Shown here in pieces: positions 47,447 through 55,302 of a stretch of 64,000 bases of DNA. Each line of letters opens with the position of its first letter. Positions within the stretch are counted from its first letter, which is position 1. This stretch comes from CAYWMD01 sp964458575 (GTDB lineage Bacteria; Verrucomicrobiota; Verrucomicrobiia; Limisphaerales; JADLHS01): contig CAYWMD010000036.1 in the NCBI GenBank assembly GCA_964458575.1, positions 1 through 64,000 of the forward strand. Reading direction: 5' to 3'. The translations under genes were made by a program, and so were the position numbers. Below the pieces are notes generated by a model that was not told the origin of the DNA, searched no databases, and saw only the letters and a list, made by a program, of their open reading frames with translations.

Positions 47447-49924
47447 TCAAAATGACAAAAACCTCAACACTTCAACTTCCTTTCGGAACACGATCTCGAT
47501 GGAGTTCTGGTCGAATTGTAAATCCAGCGGCGCGCGTTCTTCGTAGTGTTCCCACATTTGCTGGCCGTTCTTCGGATTGATCCGCTTGATCTGCAAAAAC
47601 GGTTTTCGCTCGAAGCCCGTCTCCACCTTGTAGGGATTGTCGTCATCGTAATCAATCGGGCAGTAGGACTGGACCGAGTAGATGTATTTGCCCGAAATGT
47701 AGGAGATCATGCCGGCGGTCTGCGTGGCCCAAAGCGTCTTGCCGGTTTGCGGGTCCACCTTCATCACGCTGGACATGGTTTTGTCCGTCACGTCTATCTG
47801 GCGCGAATACTTCAGGCTCTCGGGGCTCGCCGTGGTCGTGTTCACATACATCTTGCCGTCGTCATCAAAATACAGGCCCGAGATGCCCACCGACGGCAGA
47901 CGCCAGTGCGCGTTGCCGGTCTTGAGGTCGAACGCGGTCAAGACGCCCTGATCGAAAACGTAAAGCCGGTCGCCGCGCTCCACGCACGGTCCGAGGCCGG
48001 AGGTGGCGTTGTCCTCGTCCCACCCGCCGCCGCTGACGGGGTAGCTCAAGGTGCCTTCCCAGAGTTTTTTGTTCTGCTTGTCGAGCACGATCAGGGTCTT
48101 GCCCGCCGTGACCACGTTCACGGTTGCCAGGGGATGCAACGCCGGCGAACCGACTACCTCGGCCGACCAATCCGTCACGTCCTTCGCGCCCGGAATCCGG
48201 ATGGTGACGCGATAACGGCTCTCGTCCTCGACGACCTTGTCGCCGCCGCGGTCGCGCTGGATTTCACTCAGAATTTCGTTGGCGATCTCGAAGGTGTTCG
48301 CGACGGACGGGGCTTTTTCCAGAGTGGATTTCTTGGGTGCTTCCTTCATGGCCACACGCTCGACCATGCGCGATTCGATCAATCGCACCCCGAACTGCAC
48401 GCAACCGCTGCGGGCCGGGATCAGCGTGAAATTTTCCACGGGCACAGTTTCCGCCGGTTGCTTGGCTAACTTTTCCGGCGCGTCCTTCAGCTCGGCGAGC
48501 GTGCGTTCCTGGGTGCGGTTGATGGACAACACCGCCGGCAGGGCAAGTTTGGCGGGGCCGGACAGGCGCGAGGCGTCCTCCGCGACCCGCGCCGGGTCCA
48601 TCGGCTTGCCGCTGTTGCTGCCCGCGGGGCCGGTGGGCAGCCCGGCCATCGGTTTGCCACCAGCACGCGACGATGCGCCACTGGCCTTCGCGATGGTTCG
48701 GCTGGCGACCGGCCGCGGCGGCAGGGCGACTTCCTCGTCGCGGGTCGTGCCGTCGGCGAGATTGAGGTGCGTGACGATTTGTTTGCCGGGCCGCTCATTC
48801 ATCAGCAGCCACTCATCGCCGCGTGAAATCAACCCGCCAAAATGGTTCGTCAGGGGAATTTCCTGCTTCGGCTCGCCCGTGTTCCAGTCGTAACGCACGA
48901 GTTTTTTCGGCGACGCCACCCAGATGTTCTGGCCGGCGACGCGCAAGTCGAACGACGCCATCGCAGCCTTCTCCGCCCACTCGACCAGCCGGTCCTCCGC
49001 CGGGATCTTGATGTCCGCGTCCGGATTGTCGAGTTCCACCTTCAACTTGTGCTCGCGCAGGGCCTTGACCTCCTCGGCGGCTTCACGCTCGAGTTCCTTT
49101 TTGTCAATCAACTGGCGCGACCAGATTTCCTGCTTCGCCTTGAGGTCATGCCGCGCCAGCAGGCCGCCGTGGAGAAAAACGATTTGATTCGTGCCGCACA
49201 GCCGCACCGACCCGCCGTACACCGGCTTCTCGAACCGGACAAAATAGGTCTTGGACGGTCGTGAACCGAACCACTCATACCAGATCCACAGCCCCAGGAA
49301 CGCCGCCACCACCACACCCACCGTGCCCGTGACAAGTCCGATCTTTCGCCAATGCCGCCGCTCCATGACCGCCTTTTGCCCCGCGAAGACCGGCACGATC
49401 ATGCCTTGCAAGTCGGCTTTGCCCTTGCACGCCGCCGAACACAAGTAGCCGAACAGATACATGCACTTCGGGCAAATCGGCTTCCCGCACACAACACACG
49501 TGTCCACCGGCCGTTCCCCCGGATGTTTCGGACAAAACCGCGCGTCCGTCTGCGGCGGGGCGGCGTCCGCGGCTTTTTCGCCACCGCGATGAAGTCGCAC
49601 GCGCGGTGCGGCGGTCGGCACCGGTGGCGATGGGGCAGCCGGTGAGGTCGTGATTCCAGCCGGAACCGGGGCCGGCGGAACGGGCAGCGTCGGCGCAACC
49701 GGAATGGTTGTCGCCGCGGCGGGCAGCGGGGCCACCTCAATCGCGGGCGCCACCGGCGCTGCACTCGGATAGTCAGATTGCTCGAATTGCTGGCGAACCA
49801 GTTGCGTGACGTAGGCCGACGCGTCGAGTCCGCAGGCGGGACAGACGAACTGGATCGGTTGCCGCGCCTGTTCCGGTGTCACGTCGAAGGCGTACTTCGC
49901 ACCGCACGAGCATTGGATTTTCAT
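47447..49924 (-). CDS. Zinc-finger / transmembrane / PQQ-type beta-propeller protein
   Basis: 825 residues. A zinc ribbon at the N-terminus (Cys5, Cys7, Cys28, Cys31). A 75-residue Pro/Ala-rich linker (VPPAPVPAGITTSPAAPSPP). A B-box-like second zinc cluster RFCPKHPGERPVDTCVVCG plus PICPKCMYLFGYLCSAACKG (Cys131-Cys166). One helix (IGLVTGTVGVVVAAFLGLWI, about 196-217), then a large exported PQQ-like propeller (WVASPKKLVRYDWNTGEPKQ, LTAFDLKTGNAHWRLP, SSVMKVDPQTGKTLWATQTA, IKRINPKNGQQMWEHYEE) with a Ser/Gly-rich insertion near 420. Cytoplasmic zinc modules joined to an outside propeller suggest a sensor or scaffold. It follows a pseudopilin gene by 11 bp. Confidence 0.8.
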   Translation of the reverse strand: MKIQCSCGAKYAFDVTPEQARQPIQFVCPACGLDASAYVTQLVRQQFEQSDYPSAAPVAPAIEVAPLPAAATTIPVAPTLPVPPAPVPAGITTSPAAPSPPVPTAAPRVRLHRGGEKAADAAPPQTDARFCPKHPGERPVDTCVVCGKPICPKCMYLFGYLCSAACKGKADLQGMIVPVFAGQKAVMERRHWRKIGLVTGTVGVVVAAFLGLWIWYEWFGSRPSKTYFVRFEKPVYGGSVRLCGTNQIVFLHGGLLARHDLKAKQEIWSRQLIDKKELEREAAEEVKALREHKLKVELDNPDADIKIPAEDRLVEWAEKAAMASFDLRVAGQNIWVASPKKLVRYDWNTGEPKQEIPLTNHFGGLISRGDEWLLMNERPGKQIVTHLNLADGTTRDEEVALPPRPVASRTIAKASGASSRAGGKPMAGLPTGPAGSNSGKPMDPARVAEDASRLSGPAKLALPAVLSINRTQERTLAELKDAPEKLAKQPAETVPVENFTLIPARSGCVQFGVRLIESRMVERVAMKEAPKKSTLEKAPSVANTFEIANEILSEIQRDRGGDKVVEDESRYRVTIRIPGAKDVTDWSAEVVGSPALHPLATVNVVTAGKTLIVLDKQNKKLWEGTLSYPVSGGGWDEDNATSGLGPCVERGDRLYVFDQGVLTAFDLKTGNAHWRLPSVGISGLYFDDDGKMYVNTTTASPESLKYSRQIDVTDKTMSSVMKVDPQTGKTLWATQTAGMISYISGKYIYSVQSYCPIDYDDDNPYKVETGFERKPFLQIKRINPKNGQQMWEHYEERAPLDLQFDQNSIEIVFRKEVEVLRFLSF

Positions 49925-49935
49925 GCGAACTTTGG

Positions 49936-50586
49936 TTACGGATTAAGCAATTCCACGCCCGGGGTCAATCCCAGCGAAAACGGCGCGCGCGCCGGGCTGG
50001 GTTCGGTGTGGCCGTCGCCAAACAAAAAGTTTCCGCCGTTCTGGCGATGGTTGTTCCCTGGCGGTTTGCCGTCGGGCGAAAAGGCAAGCTGCCCCGGCGT
50101 TTTCGCGAGCGTATCCACCTGTTGGTCGCTCATCAGGGCCTGCGCCGTGTCCGTGTTGCGCCGGCCCATGTAGTAGGCGTAACTGATTTTTTGTTGGAGC
50201 AACGAGCCGGTGCTTGCGCCCGGCGGCTCTTTGATCCCGGGACAAACGAAGATGGTCGTGTCCGCCGTATAACGCGGCACCAACACGTTCAACGCCTCCG
50301 CCGACGTGGTGGCGTTGGACACATACGGAAACTTTCCGCCCTGTTCGTTGGAATAGATTTGCATGGCGATGAAAATCTTCTGGAGATTGTTCCGGCAATT
50401 CAACTGTTGGCGTTTCTGGGCGCTTTGGGTGGTGCCGCCCCAATACATCGTGGTGAGCACAAGGAGAATTGCCACCACGATCAAAAGTTCGAGCATTGAG
50501 AAACCGGCGACGGGAGTTGTTGTGGCACATCGGCCACGGCGGGAAACATCCCCCGAACAGCGCACCGATGGCGGGCGGCCCTTCAT
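49936..50586 (-). CDS. Type IV pilin-like/pseudopilin (DUF1559-like) protein
   Basis: 216 residues from ATG 50586; longer upstream reading has no support. Class III signal: basic leader, then VAG-FSMLELLIVVAILLVL with processing after Gly28, Phe29 at +1 and Glu33 at +5. A helical stalk follows (QKRQQLNCRNNLQKIFIAMQ), then IYSNEQGGKFPYVSNATTSA and a C-terminal GGNFLFGDGHTEPSPARAPF, the G-D-G-H motif of DUF1559 proteins common in Planctomycetes and Verrucomicrobia. It would be cut by a prepilin peptidase and inserted in the inner membrane. No type II secretion or pilus genes lie nearby. It is 11 bp upstream of the zinc-finger propeller gene, so probably co-transcribed. Confidence 0.85.
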   Translation of the reverse strand: MKGRPPSVRCSGDVSRRGRCATTTPVAGFSMLELLIVVAILLVLTTMYWGGTTQSAQKRQQLNCRNNLQKIFIAMQIYSNEQGGKFPYVSNATTSAEALNVLVPRYTADTTIFVCPGIKEPPGASTGSLLQQKISYAYYMGRRNTDTAQALMSDQQVDTLAKTPGQLAFSPDGKPPGNNHRQNGGNFLFGDGHTEPSPARAPFSLGLTPGVELLNP

Positions 50587-50730
50587 ACGCTTCGTATAAA
50601 CCAACCGGAGGCGGCTGGCAATTCGGATTATCTCGTGCGGCAAGTGCGCGGCGGGTCTTTCTCGAGGGCAGCCCGGCCGGGAACAAGCCCCGAGGCGATC
50701 CCTCTCACTGTGGCCGGCGGAAATCTCAAC

Positions 50731-50759
50731 TTGTTTTCGCCGGAGCCGTGGCGTAATTA
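50731..50759 (+). promoter_or_regulatory. Sigma70-like promoter for the Dpm1-like gene
   Basis: -35 TTGTTT (50731-50736), 17-bp spacer, -10 TAATTA (50754-50759). The likely transcript start near 50766 leaves a 12-base leader before ATG 50778. The motif stands out in a GC-rich gap between divergent genes. Confidence 0.5.
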
Positions 50760-50777
50760 TCTGCCGGCTGCACACGC

Positions 50778-51575
50778 ATGAACCAGACCCTCATCGTTGT
50801 CCCGACGTACAATGAGCGGGAAAACCTTCCGCGCATGGCGCAACGCCTCCTGGCGTTGCCGGTCGCGGTGGACCTGCTCGTGGTGGACGATAACTCCCCC
50901 GACGGCACGGGCCAATTGGCGGACGAACTCGCAGCCAAACATCCCTCGATCCACGTCCTGCATCGCACGGAGAAAAACGGTCTCGGCCGCGCCTACATTG
51001 CCGGCTTCAAATGGGCGCTCCAACGCAATTACGAATTTGTTTTCGAGATGGACGGCGATTTTTCGCACAACCCGGATGATATTCCGGTCCTGCTGCAAGC
51101 TGCCCAAGATGCCGACCTCATCATCGGCTCGCGTTACATTGGCGGCATCCGCATCATCAACTGGCCGCTGAGCCGGCTGATGCTGAGCAAGGGCGCAGCC
51201 ACCTTCGTCTGGATCGTGACCGGGATGCCGTACACCGACCCGACGGGCGGCTACAAGTGTTTCCGGCGGACCGCGCTCGAAGCGCTGGACCTCGATGCCG
51301 TGCACAGCAACGGTTACAGCTTTCAGATCGAACTTACCAACAAACTCTGGCGGCAGGGAAAGCGGATCGTCGAAGTGCCCATCATTTTCACCGAGCGGGC
51401 CAAGGGTCACTCGAAAATGTCCGGGCACATCGTGCGCGAAGCCTTTTTCATGGTGTGGCGGTTGTGGTTGCATAACGGCCTGCGCCGGTCACCCCGCCTG
51501 GCGAACCAACGCACACCACCGCCGGCCGCGCCGCGCGTCGAATCGAAAACCGACCACCCGGTCGCCACCCAATAG
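50778..51575 (+). CDS. Polyprenol monophosphomannose synthase-like GT2
   Basis: 265 residues. TLIVVPTYNERENLPRMAQR, VDLLVVDDNSPDGTGQLADE, HRTEKNGLGRAYIAGFKWAL, VFEMDGDFSHNPDDIPVLLQ (metal D92-x-D94), GSRYIGGIRIINWPLSRLML, YTDPTGGYKCFRRTALEALD and ERAKGHSKMSGHIVREAFF all match bacterial Dpm1 homologues, which transfer mannose or another sugar from GDP/UDP-sugar to polyprenyl phosphate. There is no C-terminal membrane domain, only a short Pro-rich tail. The product would feed periplasmic glycosylation. A promoter lies just upstream, and a separate one precedes the next gene. Confidence 0.9.
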   Translation: MNQTLIVVPTYNERENLPRMAQRLLALPVAVDLLVVDDNSPDGTGQLADELAAKHPSIHVLHRTEKNGLGRAYIAGFKWALQRNYEFVFEMDGDFSHNPDDIPVLLQAAQDADLIIGSRYIGGIRIINWPLSRLMLSKGAATFVWIVTGMPYTDPTGGYKCFRRTALEALDLDAVHSNGYSFQIELTNKLWRQGKRIVEVPIIFTERAKGHSKMSGHIVREAFFMVWRLWLHNGLRRSPRLANQRTPPPAAPRVESKTDHPVATQ

Positions 51576-51576
51576 T

Positions 51577-51605
51577 TTGCCAAACGGGCGGAGCGTCGCT
51601 AGATT
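51577..51605 (+). promoter_or_regulatory. Sigma70-like promoter for the FMN reductase gene, probably leaderless
   Basis: -35 TTGCCA (51577-51582), 17-bp spacer, -10 TAGATT (51600-51605, with the conserved T, A and final T). Six bases separate the -10 from ATG 51612, so the message would start at the initiation codon. Confidence 0.6.
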
Positions 51606-51611
51606 GGCGGC

Positions 51612-52172
51612 ATGATCACCCTGGTCGCCGGCACGAACCGGCCTGGCAGCAACACGCGCAAAATCGTCCGGCACCTTGAGGAAATCTATGCCGAGTTGAA
51701 AGTGCCGTGCCGGGTGCTCGATCTCGCGGAGATGCCCGCGGAGATTTTTTCGCCGACCGCCTATGCCGAGAAGCCCAAATCCTTCCAGCCCTTTTCTGAC
51801 GCGGTGCTGCAATCGTCTGGTTTGCACATCGTTTCCCCCGAATACAATGGCAGCCTGCCCGGCGTGCTCAAGTATTTCATAGACATGTTGAAATTTCCGG
51901 AGAGTTTCGAGCGGCGGCCGGTGTGTTTTACCGGGCTGGCGGCGGGCATTTGGGGTGCGCTGCGGCCCGTTGAGCAGTTGCAGGCCATCTTCGGTTACCG
52001 CAACGCGTATTTGTTTCCCGAACGCGTCTTCCTCCCGCAGATCAACAACCTACTCGACGCGAACGGCCAATTGAAGGACGCCGAATTGCTCGGCCGATTG
52101 AAGAAACAGGCCGAGGGCTTCGTCGGTTTTGTCGAACGCCTGCAAAACGCGAAGCTGCGTGGGGCGCTTTGA
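51612..52172 (+). CDS. NADPH-dependent FMN reductase family protein
   Basis: 186 residues, flavodoxin-like. MITLVAGTNRPGSNTRKIVR is the phosphate-binding G-T-x-R-x-x-S/N loop. IHIVSPEYNGSLPGVLKYFI is the diagnostic P-E-Y-N-G-S-x-P-G-x-L-K motif (here VSPEYNGSLPG, with LKYFIDML). RRPVCFTGLAAGIWGALRPV forms the second FMN-contacting loop. A soluble NAD(P)H:FMN oxidoreductase or quinone/azo reductase; physiological acceptor unknown. It is followed after 45 bp by a peroxiredoxin gene on the same strand, suggesting a redox pair. A leaderless promoter lies upstream. Confidence 0.87.
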   Translation: MITLVAGTNRPGSNTRKIVRHLEEIYAELKVPCRVLDLAEMPAEIFSPTAYAEKPKSFQPFSDAVLQSSGLHIVSPEYNGSLPGVLKYFIDMLKFPESFERRPVCFTGLAAGIWGALRPVEQLQAIFGYRNAYLFPERVFLPQINNLLDANGQLKDAELLGRLKKQAEGFVGFVERLQNAKLRGAL

Positions 52173-52217
52173 TCACAAACCCTTTCGCCAACCGCCAACC
52201 GCAACCCCAACACGACC

Positions 52218-52757
52218 ATGAAACTGAACCTGAAAAAACTCCTGATCGCCACGCTGGGCTTTTTCACCGCCGCCTCCCTGGGTCTGGCCCAAAATGCCAT
52301 GCCAAAAGTCGGCGACAAAGCCCCGCCCGTCACCGGCAAAAACCAGGACGGCAAAACCTGGAAACTCGAAAAGTCCATCGGCAAACGGCTCGTCATCCTC
52401 TATTTTTATCCGAAGGACGACACGCCGGGTTGCACCAAGGAAGCTTGCGGCTTCCGCGACAGCATGGAGGCGTTGAAGAAGGACAACGTTGAAATCATCG
52501 GCGTCAGCTTCGACTCGGAGGAGAGCCACCAGAAATTCGTCGAAAAGCACAAGCTCAACTTCATGTTGCTGGCCGACACGGATGGAAAAATCGCCGAAGC
52601 CTACGGGGTGCGGATTCCGGGCCGCAACGTCGCCCGCCGCGTCAGCTTCCTCATCGGGCTGGACGGGAAGATTGCGCACGTGACGGACGCGCCGCAGGCC
52701 GAGACGCATTTGAACGAAATGAAGGAAGCCGCGGCCAGGCTCAAGCCCGCCAAGTAG
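52218..52757 (+). CDS. Exported peroxiredoxin (Bcp/PrxQ type)
   Basis: Reduces hydrogen peroxide and organic peroxides with thiol electrons. 179 residues. Signal peptide KLNLKKLLIATLGFFTAASL, then the thioredoxin-fold domain: VGDKAPPVTGKNQDGKTWKL, LVILYFYPKDDTPGCTKEAC (peroxidatic Cys72 in T-P-G-C-T, resolving Cys77, the Bcp/PrxQ pattern), EIIGVSFDSEESHQKFVEKH and GRNVARRVSFLIGLDGKIAH. Most Bcp proteins are cytoplasmic, so the leader implies a periplasmic or envelope form. It follows the FMN reductase gene by 45 bp. Confidence 0.9.
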   Translation: MKLNLKKLLIATLGFFTAASLGLAQNAMPKVGDKAPPVTGKNQDGKTWKLEKSIGKRLVILYFYPKDDTPGCTKEACGFRDSMEALKKDNVEIIGVSFDSEESHQKFVEKHKLNFMLLADTDGKIAEAYGVRIPGRNVARRVSFLIGLDGKIAHVTDAPQAETHLNEMKEAAARLKPAK

Positions 52758-52827
52758 CCTTCAAATCTTTTCCCGCGCACAATAAATTTCGTCTGGGCAG
52801 AACGAAACGGCTGATTACACTTCGCGC

Positions 52828-53979
52828 ATGGACAAAGTGCGTATTGGCATCATCGGCATGGGCAACATCGGGAAGTACCACGCCGATTACCTGGGCAACA
52901 AAAAAGTCTCCCGGTGCGAACTGGTCGCCGTGTGCGACCCGGTCGCACCCCTGGAAAAATACCAGCCGCTCAAGACCTTCACCGACGGTGAGGCGCTGAT
53001 CAAATCCGGTGACGTGGACGCGGTCATCATCGCCACGCCGCATTTTCAGCACACCACCCTGGGCATCGCGGCGCTCGCTGCGGGGGTTCACGTGATGGTG
53101 GAGAAACCCATTTCCTCCCACAAAGCCGATGCCGAACGATTGATCGCGGCGAGCCGGAGGCATCCCAAGGTGGTTTTTGCCGGCATGTTCCAGCTCCGCA
53201 CCGAACCGCGCTATCTCAAGGTCCAGAAGCTCATTCAAAACGGCGAACTCGGCGAGATCATCCGCATCAACTGGATCAATACGGATTGGTATCGCACCGA
53301 GGCTTACTATGCGAGCGGCGGCTGGCGCGCGACGTGGAAAGGCGAAGGCGGCGGGGTGTTACTCAACCAATGCCTGCACAACCTGGACGTGATGCAATGG
53401 CTCGTGGGCATGCCCAAACGCATGCGCGGCTTCTGCCAGCTCGGGCGCTTTCACCAGATCGAAGTGGAAGACAACGTCACGGCTTACATGGAATGGGCCA
53501 ACGGCGCAACCGGCGTGTTTGCCAGTTCGACGGGCGAGTCCCCCGGCACGAATCGCTTCGAAATCGTCGGCACGATGGGCAAGCTGGTGCTGGAAAACAA
53601 CCGACTGACCTTCACGCGCAACGAGACGGACATGATCAAATTCAGCCAGACGGCGAAGCAGGGGTTTGTGAAGCCGGAGGTCTGGAACATCGAAATCCCG
53701 TTCGACAACGCCGTCGTCCCGCACGCGATCATGGTGCAGAACTTCGTAAATGCGATTCTCGACGGCGAGCCGTTGATTGCGCCGGGCGCGGACGGCATTC
53801 ATTCGGTGGAACTGGCCAACGTGATGGTTTATTCTTCCTTGATCGGTGAGACGGTCGAAATGCCGATGGACGGCGCGGCCTGGGAAAAGAAACTGAACCA
53901 GTTGATCGCCGAATCCCGGATCGAAAAGAAAGTCATGAAAGTGGAAACCGCTGACTTCGTCGGCTCGTTCCGGCGCTAA
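52828..53979 (+). CDS. Gfo/Idh/MocA-family oxidoreductase
   Basis: NAD(P)-dependent dehydrogenase of sugars or inositol-like substrates. 383 residues. Rossmann fold RIGIIGMGNIGKYHADYLGN, ELVAVCDPVAP, DVDAVIIATPHFQHTTLGIA and HVMVEKPISSHKADAERLIA (the E-K-P Lys). WRATWKGEGGGVLLNQCLHN and LDVMQWLVGMPKRMRGFCQL give the G-G-G-x-L-x-x-x-x-H-x-x-D substrate region, with the usual histidine and aspartate. A -10-like TACACT at 52816-52821, 6 bases before the ATG, fits a leaderless transcript; its -35 (CTGGGC) is weak. Isolated gene; substrate unknown. PVC bacteria carry many such paralogues. Confidence 0.9.
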   Translation: MDKVRIGIIGMGNIGKYHADYLGNKKVSRCELVAVCDPVAPLEKYQPLKTFTDGEALIKSGDVDAVIIATPHFQHTTLGIAALAAGVHVMVEKPISSHKADAERLIAASRRHPKVVFAGMFQLRTEPRYLKVQKLIQNGELGEIIRINWINTDWYRTEAYYASGGWRATWKGEGGGVLLNQCLHNLDVMQWLVGMPKRMRGFCQLGRFHQIEVEDNVTAYMEWANGATGVFASSTGESPGTNRFEIVGTMGKLVLENNRLTFTRNETDMIKFSQTAKQGFVKPEVWNIEIPFDNAVVPHAIMVQNFVNAILDGEPLIAPGADGIHSVELANVMVYSSLIGETVEMPMDGAAWEKKLNQLIAESRIEKKVMKVETADFVGSFRR

Positions 53980-54018
53980 ACCCAACAGCCACCACGGACA
54001 CCTGACCCGCTTGAAATA

Positions 54019-54723
54019 ATGACAACCCAAAACCAATCCAGCACCGTGATGCGGGCCCTGACGCAGAACGCGCCGTTCCGGTTCGTCGAATCGTTTCTGC
54101 GCGAGCCGCTGGCCGTCGGCTCGTTGTGGCCCAGTTCGACGGTGTTGGCGCGCGCGGTGGCGAATAGTTGCGATTTTCAACCCGGCGACACGGTGGTGGA
54201 ACTCGGGCCGGGCACCGGCGCCTTCACCGAGTGGCTGTTGAAACGACTGCGCGGGCAGGGTCGGTTGATCGCCATCGAAATCAGTCCAACGAACATCCAG
54301 GTGCTGCGCCGACGGTTTCCACCGTGCCGCGTGATTCACGACACAGCCGAAAACCTCCCGTACCACCTGGGCCGTGAGCGCGCGGATTGCATCGTCAGCG
54401 GCTTGGCGTGGGCCAACATGCCACCCAAAGTCCAGGACCGCATGCTGGAGGCGATCTGGAAATCGCTGGCCAGTCACGGCCAGTTTGTCGCGTTCGCCTA
54501 CGCCCACGCGTTTTGCCTGCCGACTTCGCTGCGTTTTCGGCGGTTGTTGAATCAGAATTTCGCGCGCGTGGAGACGACGCCCATCGTCTGGCGCAACCTG
54601 CCGCCCGCCTACATTTACCGCTGCTGGCTCAAGCCGGCCGGATCGCCGAGGAAGAAAACTGACGATGCCGCAAACGGTCGCCGGTCGAGCGGTCGCAGCC
54701 AGCCGGCCGTAACCCCGGCGTGA
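54019..54723 (+). CDS. Phospholipid N-methyltransferase-like (PmtA type)
   Basis: 234 residues. FVESFLREPLAVGSLWPSST matches the PmtA/rRNA-dimethylase-like N-terminus, where bacterial PmtA reads '(P)..VGA(I)xPSS'. Motif I is DTVVELGPGTGAFTEWLLKR, then GRLIAIEISPTNIQVLRRRF, VIHDTAENLPYHLGRERADC and IVSGLAWANMPPKVQDRMLE (PmtA 'S-G-L-P'). The C-terminal helix-strand AFAYAHAFCLPTSLRFRRLL may contact membrane lipid. It would methylate phosphatidylethanolamine to phosphatidylcholine or methylated intermediates. The C-terminal tail is Ser/Arg/Pro-rich. It is convergent with the ECF sigma factor gene (12 bp between stops). Confidence 0.8.
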   Translation: MTTQNQSSTVMRALTQNAPFRFVESFLREPLAVGSLWPSSTVLARAVANSCDFQPGDTVVELGPGTGAFTEWLLKRLRGQGRLIAIEISPTNIQVLRRRFPPCRVIHDTAENLPYHLGRERADCIVSGLAWANMPPKVQDRMLEAIWKSLASHGQFVAFAYAHAFCLPTSLRFRRLLNQNFARVETTPIVWRNLPPAYIYRCWLKPAGSPRKKTDDAANGRRSSGRSQPAVTPA

Positions 54724-54735
54724 GCGTCAATTGCT

Positions 54736-55302
54736 TCATGACACGCTGGATGGCTTGATCTCCGCATAAAGCCAGGCACGGGCATAAGCCCACCAGCGCT
54801 TCGCCGTCGGTTCGGAAATATCCAACACCGCCGCCGCTTCTTCAATGGTCATGCCCACGAAGTAACGCAGCTTCACCAGTTCGGCCTTTTGCGCATCCAC
54901 TTTGGCGAAACGGTCCAGCGCGTCGTTCACGGCCAGCAATTCCTCGTCATCGGCGGGCGCGGGGATATCCACTTCATCCACGTCCACATGCTCCTTGCCG
55001 CCGCCGTGTTTCTGCGCCTGCTTTCGGCGGGCGCGATCAATCAGGATGCGCCTCATGGCCTCCGCCGCCGCGCCGAAAAAGTGTGCGCGATTCTGAAACT
55101 GCGCCTGCCCGTCCGCCCCCACCAACCGCAGCCACGCCTCATGAACGAGCGCGGTGGGTTGCAACGTGTGCCCCGGCGATTCCCCCGCCATCTTGTGCGC
55201 AGCGATGCGGCGTAACTCTTGATAGACCAGCGGCAACAATTCACTCGCCGCCAGCGGATCGCCCTGTTGCACGCGGTCAAGGATTTGGGTGACGTTGGTC
55301 AT
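54736..55302 (-). CDS. ECF-type RNA polymerase sigma factor
   Basis: 188 residues from ATG 55302. Region 2: ILDRVQQGDPLAASELLPLV, YQELRRIAAHKMAGESPGHT, LQPTALVHEAWLRLVGADGQ and AHFFGAAAEAMRRILIDRAR, the 'AHKM..E..G.TLQ.TALVHEA.LRL' block that marks the ECF subfamily (TIGR02999-like) found with Ser/Thr kinases in PVC bacteria. Region 4 is KVDAQKAELVKLRYFVGMTI, EEAAAVLDISEPTAKRWWAY. The start overlaps the stop of the upstream kinase gene (ATGA), so kinase and sigma factor are made together. No anti-sigma factor is present. Regulation of sigma by kinase phosphorylation is a reasonable inference. Confidence 0.92.
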   Translation of the reverse strand: MTNVTQILDRVQQGDPLAASELLPLVYQELRRIAAHKMAGESPGHTLQPTALVHEAWLRLVGADGQAQFQNRAHFFGAAAEAMRRILIDRARRKQAQKHGGGKEHVDVDEVDIPAPADDEELLAVNDALDRFAKVDAQKAELVKLRYFVGMTIEEAAAVLDISEPTAKRWWAYARAWLYAEIKPSSVS

